The notes: generated by a model not told the origin, from the sequence alone. A stretch of DNA of 64,000 nucleotides from Leptoclinus maculatus (GCA_032191485.1 JAVDOI010000016.1:12200759-12264758), one strand, 5' to 3'; counted from the first letter of the stretch, positions 39,184 through 52,670 are shown. A program made the numbers and translations.

Positions 39184-39457
39184 GAGGTTTGGCCAGTGGC
39201 CTACAAGGACAGTGTGAGGTAATGGTATTTGCTCCAGGAAATAATTGCTGGCCAAGCCTGTTGCTGCGCAAATATATTATAGCATTTAACTTTTTGTCTT
39301 ACAATGCATCAGTTCACAATTGTTTATCCATGTAGACAGTCACTTATATGCCAGTCTACTCTCTCACGGTCAACCACAATTATTTATTGCTTAAGCAAAG
39401 GTTCATATAAATAAATTCAGCCCTATAGCTCACTTGCATAGATTTTGTGATCACACG

Positions 39458-40169
39458 ATGGTTTTACAAAAGCCACGTGGTGCCCATATCATATGGGTTG
39501 GGCTGCTTTTTTGTTGCTTTGTAGAGATAGGCACTTGTCTAGAGTTTACAGGTGCTGAGGGCCAGTGGGCTAGATTTCCAGTGTGGAATGCATGTTGCGA
39601 AAGCGAAATGAGCTTCAATATGAAAACAAAGAGTTCCCACGGGCTGTTAGTTTACTTCGACGATGAGGGATTTTGTGACTTTCTAGAACTTCTCATACTG
39701 AATGGTAAACTCAGCCTCCGTTTCTCAATCTTCTGTGCCGAGCCTGCGACCGTCATATCTGACACGGCGGTCAACGACAGCCAATGGCACGCAGTCACAA
39801 TAAGGAGAAACTTTAAGAACACAACCCTGAAGGTGGACAATGAGAAGAAATGGGTGGAGGTGAAGTCAAAAAGACGGGATATGACTGTTTTCAGCCATTT
39901 GTTTGTTGGTGGAATACCACCGGAGTTACGATCCGTGGCGTTACGACTCACATCAGCTGCAGTCAAGGATCAGCTACCTTTCACTGGATGGATAACTGAC
40001 ATAAAGGTCAACAACACAGAGTCTGTCATGATCAACAGTGAAGGAGTCCTAAAGGACCTCTGCGGTTCAGCCAACATGTGCTTAAATGGAGGAGTCTGCA
40101 GTATAATTAACAACGAACCAACATGTGACTGCTCTCAGACGGGGTTCCAAGGAAAGGACTGCAGTGAAG
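39458..40169 (+). CDS. nrxn1: Neurexin-1 alpha, first coding exon (signal peptide, LNS1, EGF-A)
   Basis: Alpha-neurexins are presynaptic single-pass adhesion receptors that bind postsynaptic partners through laminin-G (LNS) domains. This exon encodes 237 residues plus one base. A hydrophobic signal peptide (WVGLLFCCFVEIG) is followed by LEFTGAEGQWARFPVWNACC, LNS1 (about 28-190) and a six-Cys EGF repeat (Cys 202, 208, 214, 223, 225, 235). CCESEMSF, FDDEGFCDFLEL, FSIFCAEPAT and VEVKSKRRDMTVFS match NRXN1 rather than NRXN3. N-glycosylation sequons are at residues 106, 121 and 185. The true start is the ATG at 39458: the frame can be extended 24 bases upstream only to a TTG, and a stop lies at 39392. 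The exon ends GAA G|GTAAG in phase 1. The linker between LNS1 and EGF-A is short. Ohnolog a or b is not decided. Confidence 0.96.
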
Positions 40170-43100
40170 GTAAGACATTTGGATTCAGTTCAGACATACA
40201 GTCGGTACAATATGTCCTCTGTAGCCTTTCAAGTCAGCCGCAACATGGGCTGATTTTAAACAAATTCAAGTACTCCTCAGTCCTAAAGAAATGCATTCCC
40301 CTCCTCTATTTGGCTATGCTTGCGTAGGGTTTACCACGTGCATCATTGATCTGCTATACAGTTGTTTGAAATGAGTGAGTCTCCTGCAAGGCCTCATTAG
40401 CAAAACTTGTAGGTGTTCTCCATCCCCAAAGGTGTCTTCCATTCTTATAAAACAGGTCCATGGGGATTGGTTGACCTATGAAACATCATCTCCAATGGCT
40501 TACCTCAAAAGCAAGAGCAGGAGTAATTATCGAAGAGTCAAATGGAGTAAACATAAATGATGTCATTGACTTCATACAGTATAAAAAAAGTGCCCAATAG
40601 ATTTAAATAGTTGTTAACAGAAGAGCACCAAAATATTAACTGGGGGAGATTTTTGTGTCCGTTGCTAACACTGTTATTATTATTACATTGATACTAAAGC
40701 TCACCACATTAGGATTTATCATCATCATATCATTTTCTACAAACTGTAGCATGGCTGAGACACAACTGCCGTCCAACATGTTATTCTAATTGATTGAATC
40801 ATTCCAAAAGATAAAACAATCAGCTGTGTAGTGCCGGAGAATAAAAGAGCTAGAGATCCAGCTAATCAATACACAAAGACAACATTGGGTTCTGTGAGGT
40901 AGTGAGAATACTCTCACTCTGTCGTGGCCAAATATTGTTATCAAAATATCAGGATCTCTTTTAGTTTTTATCTAATGAAAATGCGTAATAATTCAGGGCA
41001 TTAGGTGATTGAGTGTGGCGCTTCCCACAGGTTAGCAGTTTACTGCTGTGGTGAGGAAGAGCAGGTTTGTTGGTCAGTGTTGATGGGGGAGGGGTGTGAG
41101 TGTATCGGTTTCTTTTTATCTATTTCTCCAGTTTATACATAGGCCATTTAATTTCAAATGCCCATGTATCTTTATTCAAGCACCTAAATCATGTATTAAC
41201 AATAAGCTCATTAAGCCAGCACTAGATAACTAATGCTGCAGCATACAGTAAAATATTCCCATCTGATTCTTATTAGTCATTGAGGCAAATATGAAATATC
41301 CCTAATTAGAATGGCCTCTACACACTGTATAGGCAATGTTTTATTTGCTGCTGTAATCATGTTTTGTTAATGGTGTTAATGCAGCGGGAGGGAGCATAGG
41401 GTCTTTTACCAACCTCATGCACTGACAGAGTGAATGATTGTTGCTGTAGTTCACTAACAGGCTTTCAGTGTTGGGCAGCATTAAGAATTTGTTTATTTAA
41501 ACCAATGTACGTCAGTGAGAAATAGCAGGGCTGTATAGCCACACTGCATCAAAGCACCCGGAGTAAATCTAGATAAAAAATTAACTGTGGCAGTAAATAT
41601 ACTTCGACATGCCACCCAAACAGTAATGTTGTTCTCTTTCTTGCTCTTTTCGAGTACAGTGTATAATCACAAATCTTTCTCCAGTTTGGAGGAAATCCAA
41701 ACAACGCCTAGAAGGCTCTTTGTCTTTTAGTGAATCACAATGCAATCACTAGTTTTATGGCAGCCATCTTTTTCCTTACGCAAATTTAGCCTGATGACAG
41801 GTCTATCTCAGGAAAGCTGTGATACAGTCGTATAGGAAACCAATGCAATGAATTGCTGATGACTCTTGAAACAAAATGCATAAGCAACTTTGTTTTCAAT
41901 GTTAAAACCTTAACAACAGGTTACTATCCAGAAAATTACATCTTACTGTTTTTGAATAGAAATCTTTTGCATTAAAATTATTTCTTTTGTTGAGGAAATA
42001 ACATTCTCAACGCACATTCTGGGTATTAAGCATTTTGATTCACATATGTAGGGATTCGATTATAAAGTATGACTCAGTGTTCTGCCTACTTACTTACTAA
42101 AACTAATTTCCAAAGGTCAACTTACTATGATTTGTCTGAGATGAGTTGAGTCAAAACAAATTATCTTTATAAACTATGACTATTTTGGATTCTACATGTC
42201 CCTCAAGAATGCTGAAAGAGTTTTCAGTAAAACAGACAAATTCAAACGGTTGGATACGGATGTATATTTATTACATTTCCTGCAAAATACTTTTAAAATA
42301 ATTGCAAATAAAAATATAACAACAAAAACTCAGTTTAAAAAAAAAGTAAAAGCAATTCCCTCAATACTAGAATGATAAACTATGTATATCAGGAATATGT
42401 TGACTTATAATGTTTGATATTTCAGTGTTCGGGCTTACATTTTGGGTGGCTCTAAATTAAATAATACTTTCAAAATAAAATTATTATAGGCTGTTTTTTG
42501 TGTGTGAGTGGATCTTATTAGTCAAGAAATCGTAGGAAAAGTCATTCTCACATCAGAAAATTAAAGAAAATGTGGCTTCTGATGTTAATAGTTTTATGGC
42601 CATGAAAGAACTAATTGGTTATGTTATTGCAGTATTAAGATAAAAGATGTAAAAGATATCTTTGTGCCGCATAAAGGATGAGCAGTCATTGTTTAAAGAG
42701 GTCAATGTAACACATATACCGTGGCAATGGGGACCACATCCATCAGAGTTCATGAAGATGAAAGCTACTATATGATAACAACAATTAAAAATATGGTCTA
42801 ATCACTTTCCATGTAGCGTGTCTGTGCACAGATGAGTTGGTTGGCTCATGGACTAGCTTAATGACTTGAAGTTTGATGGGATGGACTATGGACTGTTCTG
42901 GTACATTAATCTCAAACAAATATTTATGAATAAAGTAAGTGTGTCCTTACCAACTGTAATGGCACAAAACACTTAACACAAACAATTAATACCCTGAATA
43001 ATACATGGTTCATCCTTATTTTAGGTGCTGCAGTGACAGTGACAAAGAAGTGACTTTTTCCAAATTTAGCAGGTCTCCTGAATGAGCTCATTTTGCAAGT

Positions 43101-43599
43101 TCCAAGATGGTGGGTGAGAGAAACACTCAGAAAGAGAGCAGCAGCATGTTAAACTCACACTGAAGGTCTTTGAGGATAGTTGTACATCTGTCAACTTCCT
43201 GTCCTGAATAACCACGTCAAAGCATGGAAGAGAAACTACAGGTTACTAAACTGAAATTATTAGATCCAAAAGATTACACAACAGAAGCCTCACAGACAAA
43301 CAGGCAATATATCAGTAGAGACGTCTGCTGCCGTCACCCCAGAGAGCCAATAAGCACAGTTTGGGACTGAAACCCCTTTCTCAGTCATGCTTCTGCTATG
43401 CCTGATGAAATTACACAAAACATAACTTGATTGTTCTTTATAGTTCGCCAGTGGCTCTGACACGTATAGTGGTGCTAGTCATAGCGGATCTTTTCCACAG
43501 CAAAAGCAGTAATCATTGAAAAATTGGCCCCTTTTAGTATCAACCTGTAAACACAACATTGATACTTTATTTATACAACTATATCATATTACGTTTTTT

Positions 43600-43995
43600 A
43601 TGGCGAACAGTCAAACTGTTGCCTATTTACACATCCAGCAGGCACAAAGCAACATTAGCATTCATTTCGAGTTTTGTTGGCCAATTCATTTAATTACAAC
43701 ATTCACTTTTTGTAGCTCTGTTTTGGTCTCCACCAACTCTTTAGGGGAAACCCGCCTCTACTAATGCTTCACTCTGTTCACCAGCTAGTCACTCATTGTC
43801 TGCTGTTTCATGCTGGGCAGGTATCATACATTGGGATTAATCAAAGTGCTGAGGGCAGCTTGCCCTTGCGGTTGGAGGATAGCAGTTAGACCGAACTAGA
43901 CCGTTAAAGCCCCATAGAGCAGGAACGAGCAATTTCACTATGGCATTATGATTACATATAGCCATTTGATCCATTGTTAATGTAAAAATATTGAC
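43600..43995 (+). repeat. Interspersed fish repeat (TTTTGGTCTCCACCAACTC type)
   Basis: AACATTAGCATTCATTTCGA, TAGCTCTGTTTTGGTCTCCA and CACCAACTC are followed by CTGCTGTTTCATGCTGGGCA, AAAGTGCTGAGGGCAGC and TATAGCCATTTGATCCA. I recognise this order from an abundant percomorph repeat. A second, short piece of the same family (TAGCTCCATTTTCGTCTCCA) lies at about 46142 in this window, which supports the repeat call. Confidence 0.6.
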
Positions 43996-45519
43996 GAATG
44001 CAACTTTAAATATAGCTATATAGTATATACTGTATATATCTGGTGTTGGTGTATCACATCTCTCTGCTTGTGTGCCTGTAAAAAAAAAGAAGACAAAGCA
44101 CAAAAAGCTCTTTCCTTAGCCCTAAATAGCACAACAGAACTGCTTTGATTTTACAATGAGATGTCTTGACATACGTAATTTGTTTGAGCTAAAACACTGT
44201 AAGACTGTTAGTTCATGCTGAACCTTTTACATCATCTGTATTTTACATTTCTGTCCAGCCATGTTTTTAGTGTTACTATATTTTACACCAGACCATATAA
44301 ATCGTGGTAATACTGCCCGTAGTGAAGAAAGCTTTCTATAGCTCATTTCTGCATGGTACTAACATTGCAAGACGAAGAGATTCAATTCCCACCGGAGCCA
44401 TCCATGCTGAAATTGTATGAACTCATGGTACCTTAAGTCACTTTAGATGAAAGCATTCACCCAATTGTACCTTTGCCAGCTAATTCAGTATTCTAGCAAG
44501 TTCAGAGAAAACCTGTTTCCCCACCTCAAGGTAATTTGGTATTGCTGCTTGCTTTCTCACCATCCTGAGCTGCACGGGGAAGGCAGCAAACAACAGCTAC
44601 TACTGCAAATGTCTGTGCATGGAGAATTTTATCAGACCATTAATTCAAAATAATGATTAAAGCTATTGCTTTTAGCCCAGTCAAAATCAAATGTAACTGT
44701 CAAAACTAGAAGCATACAGAGAGGTCTGCCCATACGTTTACCTAGTGCCCATATATTGATTAACCTCCAAAGTACATTGGAGTTTTAAATGTACCTTGCC
44801 ATTAAAAATGTAAAAAGCTGTTGTATTGCTTTGATCAGATGAAAGGCTCACAGGATTTGCCACCAGACCTGTCAAGTCTCCCCTATCCTACCACAAGCTT
44901 GCACATTGCACAACCTCACACACACACACGCACACATAAATCCCTTTGATCGGTAAAACAATTATTTAAATGCACTGTCCTATGGCCAGTAAGTTCCCAG
45001 AATCTGTCCTCCTTTTTCTCATTAGATAAATTATTTTGTCCTGATAAAATGGAATGATGTTTATTTCATCGTACATTAGCTGAACATAAATCAGCCAAAG
45101 TACAAAAGTAGGGAAGATCTAAAGACTGTACAGCGTTTTATTTTATTTCATTTTGTGCATTATGTAATTCAAAGGATAAATTGACTGGATACAGTAAATA
45201 ATTGTGATTGTGTTGCACTTTAGCTGAGAGAATAGCCTCTAGGTCCTTGCAAAGATGTTGTTAGAAGTCATTGTAGGACTGACAGCCAGATTACTTAAGC
45301 CACTTCATTAAGCTGCTAATGCGTGATGACAGGTAGTATGACTGTAGCCTACAGTAAGTGAAATTATGTCACACCTTTTTTCACATTTGAATCATAATCA
45401 TCAGCTTGGTAGTCACGGGAACACGACAGCTTCACAACAGATTTGTGCAACGTGAAGTAGTGCAACATATGCAGGAGGCAAAATGTCCACATATAGGATT
45501 CACACTCCTTACATTCTTT

Positions 45520-45543
45520 ACCAGGCCTTGGTAAAGGCCTGGT
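45520..45543. repeat. Perfect 9-base hairpin
   Basis: ACCAGGCCT, loop TGGTAA, AGGCCTGGT. It lies in the nrxn1 intron. It is a short stable hairpin with no known role. Confidence 0.8.
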
Positions 45544-46046
45544 TTTTCCACAGCAAATTTGATTCTTGATTGTTGTTATTTAAGGTTTCAGGTTGATTAC
45601 TGCGAAAGGATTTACACATTGAGGAACCTTTTGCAAATCTCTTTAGTTTAAAGGTGATCTACAGTGTCTATTACAGCTACTGAAAATAGTTCACGGTTAC
45701 TCAGCTCTCTGTCTGTTAAGTTTGATTTAGCCAGTGGGTGGTACAGTCAATCGTTTTTTGCTACAGGGTTTTACTTTTACATGTACACAAAAAACATGCA
45801 TTTTTTTCTGATGTTATTTATATGCCAGTGGTCCCTTTAATGTTTTTCATGACACTGGTTCATATGTCTGTCTCATACAAATGGATTCTTAGTCAGTGGC
45901 AATGGGATTCCCCGGTAAAATGTCCTTCCAGTAGAATTTGAAATATGAAGACTTCCACAACCCCTTCATTACATTTCGAGTGGTGTTTTACATTATCTGT
46001 CACCAATGACTCGCAACCTGCTATAACACCACTTGTAATATGGAGA

Positions 46047-46079
46047 TGGAGGAGGAGGAGGAGGAGGAGGAGGAAGAGG
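46047..46079. repeat. GGA trinucleotide tract
   Basis: About ten GGA units with one AAG interruption. Frames across it give poly-Arg or poly-Leu artefacts. Confidence 0.9.
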
Positions 46080-46139
46080 TGTGAAACGTCCAACATTCAT
46101 GTCTCTGACTGTAACACTAGTATAATATTTACTCCCATT

Positions 46140-46185
46140 TTACTGTAGCTCCATTTTCGTCTCCACCAACTCCTAAAGGATATTC
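46140..46185 (+). repeat. Short copy of the 43.6-kb repeat family
   Basis: TAGCTCCATTTTCGTCTCCA followed by CCAACTCCTAAAGGA matches the phrase at about 43713-43742 with a few changes. Confidence 0.5.
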
Positions 46186-47922
46186 AATGCGTTGTTCCTA
46201 GATAAAAAAATATTGATTTGTGCTACTTTAATAAAACATTTTGGCTACAGTGATACTGACAGACAGAAAGCCTTTTAGTGTCAAACAAAAAAGAGAGGAT
46301 TTCTTTCTTTGGGGAATAATTTGTCGATCCTGGCTTTTGCAGGACTGCTAGCAAAGAACTTGTTGGACTGTTCAGCACACCGTGTATGTCTTTCTGAATG
46401 AAGAAGCGAATCAATTTAAACTGAAATATCTGTTGATGCTCTGACAGTATGCTTCTAGTCAGTACTGGATGTTTTGTGCCAAGTTTTATCCCTAAGGACA
46501 ATTCAACCTTAACGCACTAAAAAATGCAATAGCGTGGAGAAGTGGGCAGGCTTATGTGGCTGAACAACTGAACGGAAAAAAAAGCTGATTGAAAAAAAAG
46601 CTAATGGTACACGTCTGTGCAGTTAACAACTAAAATCAATGCGTCTCAAATACTACAGTCGTTAGAAATATATAGTGTGCTTATTCCTAATATCCTGTCC
46701 CTGTGCTGATTATGGGACTAGTAGGGTTTGACATTTGTAGAGGTTTTACAGTTTGGCACTTTGCATCAATTTATATACAAGAGCAATGCTTTTTGCACAA
46801 CTGTACAAAGACAGACTGTAGATAAATGCACAATGAGTCAGGGTAACACATATGGAAACGGTTACTTTAGTGAACTCAATATGTAGCTTGTGTTTGTCAA
46901 AAGCAACACTATCATTTTCAGGTGATTTATGGCTCCATGTGAATGAGACGTTTTTAAATTATTCAGTAGCTTTCCATGTGTTCACATATAGATTAAACTG
47001 CTTTGAGACACAATAAAGCAAGATGAATTATTGAAATGAGCGCTTTCTTTGAAGTATGTCTGTCATTGTATGTCACACAAACATGCGGCCTCACTGTATC
47101 TCCTAAAGTGTCATTCTGTCTAGAATCCTCTAGTGCAGCTTCACTCAGACGAAAGCAGATTATTAGTATACTGCTGTCTCTGAGTACAAAGACAGATATT
47201 GGGATCAAAAGATTAGAGGGATTTTCCTGGAGGATTTTTGCCTTGTTTAAATACAACTGCTTCTGACTGTCAAAGGGTGTTTGTGAAATTCTTTGACACA
47301 AAACTCTCCTTTAACAGGATTCGTCCCACAGCGCAAATAAACATGTCCCAGTATCCTCAGCACACGCACACATGCTTGTATTAAACGGGGCTATACAGTG
47401 TGTTTTTATTGTAGCATGTTAGCTGGCATAAGGAGTTTAGTTTTTTTTTCTTGTTTGTTTGTTTATCATAGATGACGTCCTTAGTCATACCTATGTTTTG
47501 TTTGGAAAAATATCTCACCTTGCATAATCGCTGAACGGTTTGATCTCCCCTATACAGATTCAGAATAAAAAGCTGCATCGAGGCGAAAATGTGCCACTTT
47601 AAATTCCGGACTGCAGATGATATTTTCACTTTGAACATCAGTTGCCTTTCATGCTGCTGGTTAGGTGTCATCCTTCATGAGAGTCGTCTGAAATGCTAAA
47701 AACAAGTCGAAAGTGCACTGTCAGAATTTCAAAGCTGTCATGCTAATGGTAAAACGAAGACAAATCACTTTTCAGCAACATTATATGTGACTTTGAAGCC
47801 CTTTATAACTGTAAGAGCACAAATAAAGCCGACTTCACAATAATAGCGTAGGGGAGACTATTTGTCACCTTTAGGGATTTCTACCTCCTGTACAAGTAGG
47901 TGAGTGCTCCTTCTTGCACGTA

Positions 47923-47939
47923 ATATATATATATATATA
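47923..47939. repeat. AT dinucleotide tract
   Basis: A short alternating AT run of about eight units. Confidence 0.8.
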
Positions 47940-48914
47940 CCCTTATAGATTCATTGATGAGATTTATAAATCAAAGGTCGCTATGGATCTTTTTGTCCAT
48001 TTTTTTTTTACAGTTGTCTCTTTTGTCAGTTTTAATGGGAAGGGCTATAGCTCACTGTTCACAGTGCTTAGAGCTTAGCTACATTTAATGCTCAGTGTGC
48101 TTTATTAATACTTTTTTTTTTACTTTAGCTGAAGAGCCGCTCTTCAGATAGGGATTTGTCACACGTCAACGGTGAGAGCCACGACTACAGTTTCCTTAAG
48201 CAACTGCTGAGCATATTTAGCTAGAAAAGGCGTTTCTAATACAATAGGTTACAAATATGCTGAGCCAATACTTAAAAATGTGCAGTTTACATTGATTCTT
48301 GGGACATCTTGGTTCCCCGCCAGGCCTAATACTCAAAGTGTTTAAAAGCTACTGCATCACAAAAAAGATTTACTCCACACCTGTAATACTATCCTAGATA
48401 TTGTCAATCCTGGGATTAAGGTTGTTAGAACTACTGTATAAGCTGCTCTGATTATCCTGTTGGATCATTCTGACCCACAAGATGTAAAAGAATGACGAGG
48501 TCTTCAGCACATCTGCTGCCACAATCCCCCTCTGTTTGGGCTGTCTCTTTTGGAAATATCTGGATTGGACTTTATTGTCCACACACCATCTGTCCCGAGA
48601 AACTTGTCGTAGCTGCATAATAATATTAATCAAATCAAAAAATGAACACTGTGTGAGTACTTTGTAGTATAGTTAGCGCACCATTGTCCCATTCTTAGGA
48701 TGAAGAATGGCTGTAGAACAAATGTGGTTGGACATAAATTTCTATCACAATTGTATTGATTAGCTTTCTTGAGGTTGTCTACAGCATTCAGAGTATTGAT
48801 GGAGCAGCAAACAAGTATTTGCTACGTAACTTAAAGATATAAAAGACTATTGGCTTGAGCAGAGAATAAAGTCACTCTCTATCTGTGTGTGTTGTAATCT
48901 GAGTTTCTCTGAGT

Positions 48915-49345
48915 TGATATAGCTGGGTCGGCCGTGTGTTCCTTTTAATGTATATTAGTGCATGTGAACGTGCCCCACTGGTTAGCTCTGCACTGCGCTC
49001 ATACAGCCGTTACAGCTGATAACGCCATCCCGACCAACAGCGTCCTCACAGCAGCATATCGTCCACCTTCCGGTCAGCTGTTGTGGCAATAGATACGATC
49101 TTAATTTAGAATTTAGCACCTTTTTAGGCAGCAGTTTGACCTGCAGTCGGAATCTCCAGCCAGAGGAGGAGTGCTCAGCGTCCAGCAGCAGCGTCTCCTC
49201 CCTGGGCCAGGAGCACAGCTTCTCCTTGCTGCTCTAAAGGTCCTCGCTGGGAGAACAACACCGACAACATGCTGCTCGAGGCACAGGGCACTACGCCCTG
49301 GGCTAACTGGAGGGAAGGGTGGCATGGGAGAAGTAGAACCAGGGC
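48915..49345 (-). repeat. GC-rich interspersed repeat, copy 1
   Basis: The left part (GCATGTGAACGTGCCCCACT, GGTTAGCTCTGCACTGCGCT, CATACAGCCGTTACAGCTGA, TAACGCC) is the reverse complement, with about 15-20% differences, of sequence at 61800-61985. The right part (CTTCCGGTCAGCTGTTGTGG, CAGCAGTTTGACCTGCAGTC) is also GC-rich and may belong to the same element. The 97-codon frame within it shows no domain and is probably incidental. Confidence 0.55.
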
Positions 49346-52300
49346 TTCGCGGTGCAGACTTTCAGACCCTTCTGCAAAAATGTAGGAGGTTTTCTAAAGG
49401 GACTCTGGTGCATGGAAACACCACTTTCATCCACAAGGACTACCAAAATGAAAGTTCCTTGTAGTTCCTCTGCATCTTGGTTCTGAGAGCACTCTCTGGA
49501 CGAAGGTTATTAGTTCATATTGTGTCAGTTATTATCAATGTTGTATGTTATTTCAGTTTTATCATCTTTCCATCGACGCTAGCTACAAATGAAGTCTTTG
49601 CAGACATTCTGCTGAAATGGATACTGGACACTGTCCAATATTGAGGAATGCAGTGTCAGTGGGCTGACCTCACAAAAATGTTATATGAAGAGTCTATTTT
49701 TCTGAAAGCTTACATGTGGCACCGTTAACCGACTCAGCTTGTAAAAGTTGAAATTGTGCAGTATAGCCAGAGCTGTGGGAGCTATCAGTTTCCATCAGAG
49801 TGGCCGGTCACCCTGCCCATTTCCTCTCTCTCCACTCCTACCAGTTGCTTGAGGAGGATAATGAGCGAGATGGTGAGCTGTGTGTGATGCCACTAACGCT
49901 CCTCTGTAAGATAGATGCATTAGGTTTAGGCTGTGGTACTAAGAGATGAGCCCTCACTTATACTTAGAATTCTTGATTTGGTTCAAATTTGTAATTTAAC
50001 AACAATCGATCCTCTGGTAGCTCTGACCTTTGCTGCAAGGCTTTTACATTTCCCCTTAAAGCGCCTCTGCGACAAAAGATTTCAGAGCAGCCTTCCTGCT
50101 ACTATTTTTCAAAATTAAAACTGTCTAATGGGCTGGCAATGAATTCAGTGCCTTCTGTTCTTTGTTATTGTAGAATGGTGATGACATTCTAGTACCCCGT
50201 GATTATTAACACTGCAGTACAGGGGTGGGGGGGTTGTCAGGGGAGACCATGTAGAGAATGCACTTTTTGTTTGCACAATTATTTTAAAGGAGCAGTCCAC
50301 TCATTTTATGAAGTTCAGTTCACTCATAGGTACTACTCAGTCTGTGAAAACAGTTGTATGATGTCAGGTGGGGCCCAGTTTTCCAAAGTTATTAAAAAAT
50401 AACCCAGACGACATAATCCACTATTGAGTTGCACTATTGGAATTGTAGGATTCTCGGGTCTTTGCAGTATGGGAAAGGTATAGGGTCGTGAGGAGGATTC
50501 AAGTCAAAATCTGTCCGTCAGTAAAATAGAAGACAAATGATCCTTAGTCAATCATAATAAACAATTTCAAGCATCAGAACAGCAGTGAGTCGTTTGCTGC
50601 ATCCAAACATCAGGTTCTATGGCTGTTCACACCAGAAGAGCAGTTCTCCGTGCAAAGTCAACAAGCACAATTCTGCTCTTTTGCTTGTTTTGCTCTTTCT
50701 GTCTGTCTTCTTGTGTGAGTGCATGTGCTCGGCACTCTGTTTAGACACAACTGACACATATGTCGAATAAGTAAGTAATTTAAAACCTGGATGGAATTTG
50801 AAATTAAATAATGTTGAGGCGGGGGAGGTTAATCAGGGGAATTGAAACAGCGAGGAGACAGGAGAGGAAAGTCGAAAGCGTGCGATGCCTTTTTTTCAAT
50901 CATTTTTTTTTAATCAGATCATTAATATCACATACAACATATAATGAATTTGTTCATAGTAGATTATCAGTGTGTTTTCTTGCCCGATTCGGTCGCAGCA
51001 AATGTCCAAATATCAGAGTTTTTTGGATGAAGAATTTTAGCTTCTCCACAATAAAACATAGTCCTAGCTGACCTACTTCTCAAAGCAATGCTGGCATGAT
51101 AAACTGCTTCAGTATTTAAGATGGAATTGAACCGCTTTCATTAGGAAGTGTCAGTTGCTCAATAATTTATAATACTGAACATCGTTTACATATTATGTCT
51201 TCATTGTTATTGCTTTTTACATATTATACGAAATGCCCTTATTTAAGTGACTCTCTCACCTCCTCTCTGACAAGAGAACAAATTAGTTTCCCCTGAATAG
51301 TGATGACTGTATAAAACGGTATTACGGATGCAGAACATGAACACACGTACAGTATTTGATGTCACACTACTAGTACAAAACTTTAAGGTAGAGTCTGACT
51401 TTCAGATTTTTAAATACACAACTTTCGAGGAGAGAATGGGGCCAGCTGCTGCATCACACACACAATTAGGCTCTCTTAGAACAAGCTACGCTTTTTATTC
51501 ACTTAAAGCAATTATTGAAAAGCGGCTATGATTGCACATAGTCTGAGTAAAATATAATATCTAGGTTGAAAGTTGTTACTTTATTGGTGATGGCTTGCAG
51601 TTGAGTCCTTTCTCAACGTTGACAGAAAACACGGGACTTGACAGCACAAAGCTCCATTGTGATATCTGTGAAACCTATTTCAGGATGTCACTGTAGCTAC
51701 AGCTTCTTATTTCTAACAAGAGCGCATACAAAACTATGCAAGATAATAGGCAAGAACAAACTACATTTTTCCCTAGATTTTGCCTTCAGTATCACTTTGA
51801 CTATAATTAAAAGAGTTCAAGGGCACTAACCATTTCATTTTGGGGTGTGTTTCCTTTAAGGGAGTGCATGTTAATTGGTTGAAATAAATAGTAGAACCAA
51901 CTAGGAAATAATAGAGACAAGGAATTCCAACAAACCTAAACACTTCAATTCTGATGACATTAAGAGTGGACGACAAAAGGTTGATTCAGGGAAACAGCAT
52001 GTTCTTAAATTGTCATATGGCAGAGAAAAAATGAATTATATCTCTAGTGAATGTGACACACGTTGCTTCATGTGAACTGTAGTGTCACCAAGAAGCACAA
52101 TGATGCTGCTTGCCATGTCTCATCAGCCAACTGCATTCAGACACACAGCAGGACAGACATAGATGTTTTAATAATGACATTTTGTCGAGCTGGCTGATAG
52201 TAGCGGTGTAAAGTATAATCAGCCTTTTTCTCATTACTTTGTTGTTCTGATATCGACACACAAGGCACCATTTAGCGTCTGTATGAGACACACCGGGCTT

Positions 52301-52404
52301 TCAAGTAACTACAATATAAACCCATTGGCGTCATTATGAGATGCTCAGAGAAATTGGTCCGGGAGTGTGATGTTGTATAATGACTTTTAAAAAGAAAAAC
52401 ACAC

Positions 52405-52670
52405 ACGGTGGGTGGGTAAAACACAGGACTCTCAACCAAGAGACCGGGTGTTCGTGTCGCAAAGTTTTGTTGTTATTTTGAAGATGCGTTAGTGAAGTTT
52501 GTGACCTGCTTTCCGTACTTATGTGATGTTAGGTGTTTTAGTTTGAATTAACAACGTTAACCACATGTTTACTGCGGCCATGCAGCGGGCTACCCGGTGC
52601 GTTAGAAAGCGATGCCAAGGGGTCTGACAAAGCATCAGTATGTGACGAGTTGTATATAAGAACATGTTTG
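52405..52670 (+). repeat. SINE-like or other interspersed repeat
   Basis: GACTCTCAACCAAGAGACCG followed by GGGTGTTCGTGTC resembles the B-box part of a tRNA-derived SINE head (GGTTCGANTCC). It continues as TTTTGTTGTTATTTTGAAGA, TTAGGTGTTTTAGTTTGAAT, ACCACATGTTTACTGCGGCC and AAAGCGATGCCAAGGGGTCT. I recall this body as a recurrent percomorph repeat. It is not a functional tRNA gene, because no cloverleaf can be drawn. Confidence 0.5.

Larger units (their letters stand above)
38818..39457 (+). other. nrxn1: Probable 5' UTR part of nrxn1 coding exon 1
   Basis: A good 3' splice site, TTTGCTTTTGTTTTGCAG, ends at 38817, so the exon may begin at 38818 and include about 640 bases of leader before the ATG at 39458. 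Other weaker acceptors exist nearer the ATG, for example near 39311. An in-frame stop (TAA at 39392) lies between this leader and the ATG with no intervening ATG, which fixes the start. The leader contains several upstream ATGs, including GCCATGG at 39133, which opens a 16-codon uORF. The acceptor choice is inference. Confidence 0.45.

Noticed and set aside
39434..39457. Upstream extension of the neurexin frame beginning at a TTG (extra residues before MVLQKP)
   Set aside because: A eukaryotic gene needs an ATG here. The ATG at 39458 has an A at -3 and G at +4 and is followed by a good signal peptide.
39652..39966. 104-codon minus-strand frame opposite LNS1
   Set aside because: A shadow of the coding exon with no domain of its own.
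40170..40327. Continuation of the neurexin frame past the EGF repeat
   Set aside because: It crosses a GTAAG donor at the conserved exon border, and the added sequence does not resemble neurexin. It is intron.
49171..49464. 97-codon frame in a GC-rich stretch
   Set aside because: It lies in or next to an interspersed repeat that has another copy at 61.8 kb. The composition explains the open frame.
52405..52480. Possible tRNA gene
   Set aside because: Only a B-box-like phrase is present. No acceptor stem, anticodon arm or A box can be drawn, so it is better explained as a SINE-like repeat.
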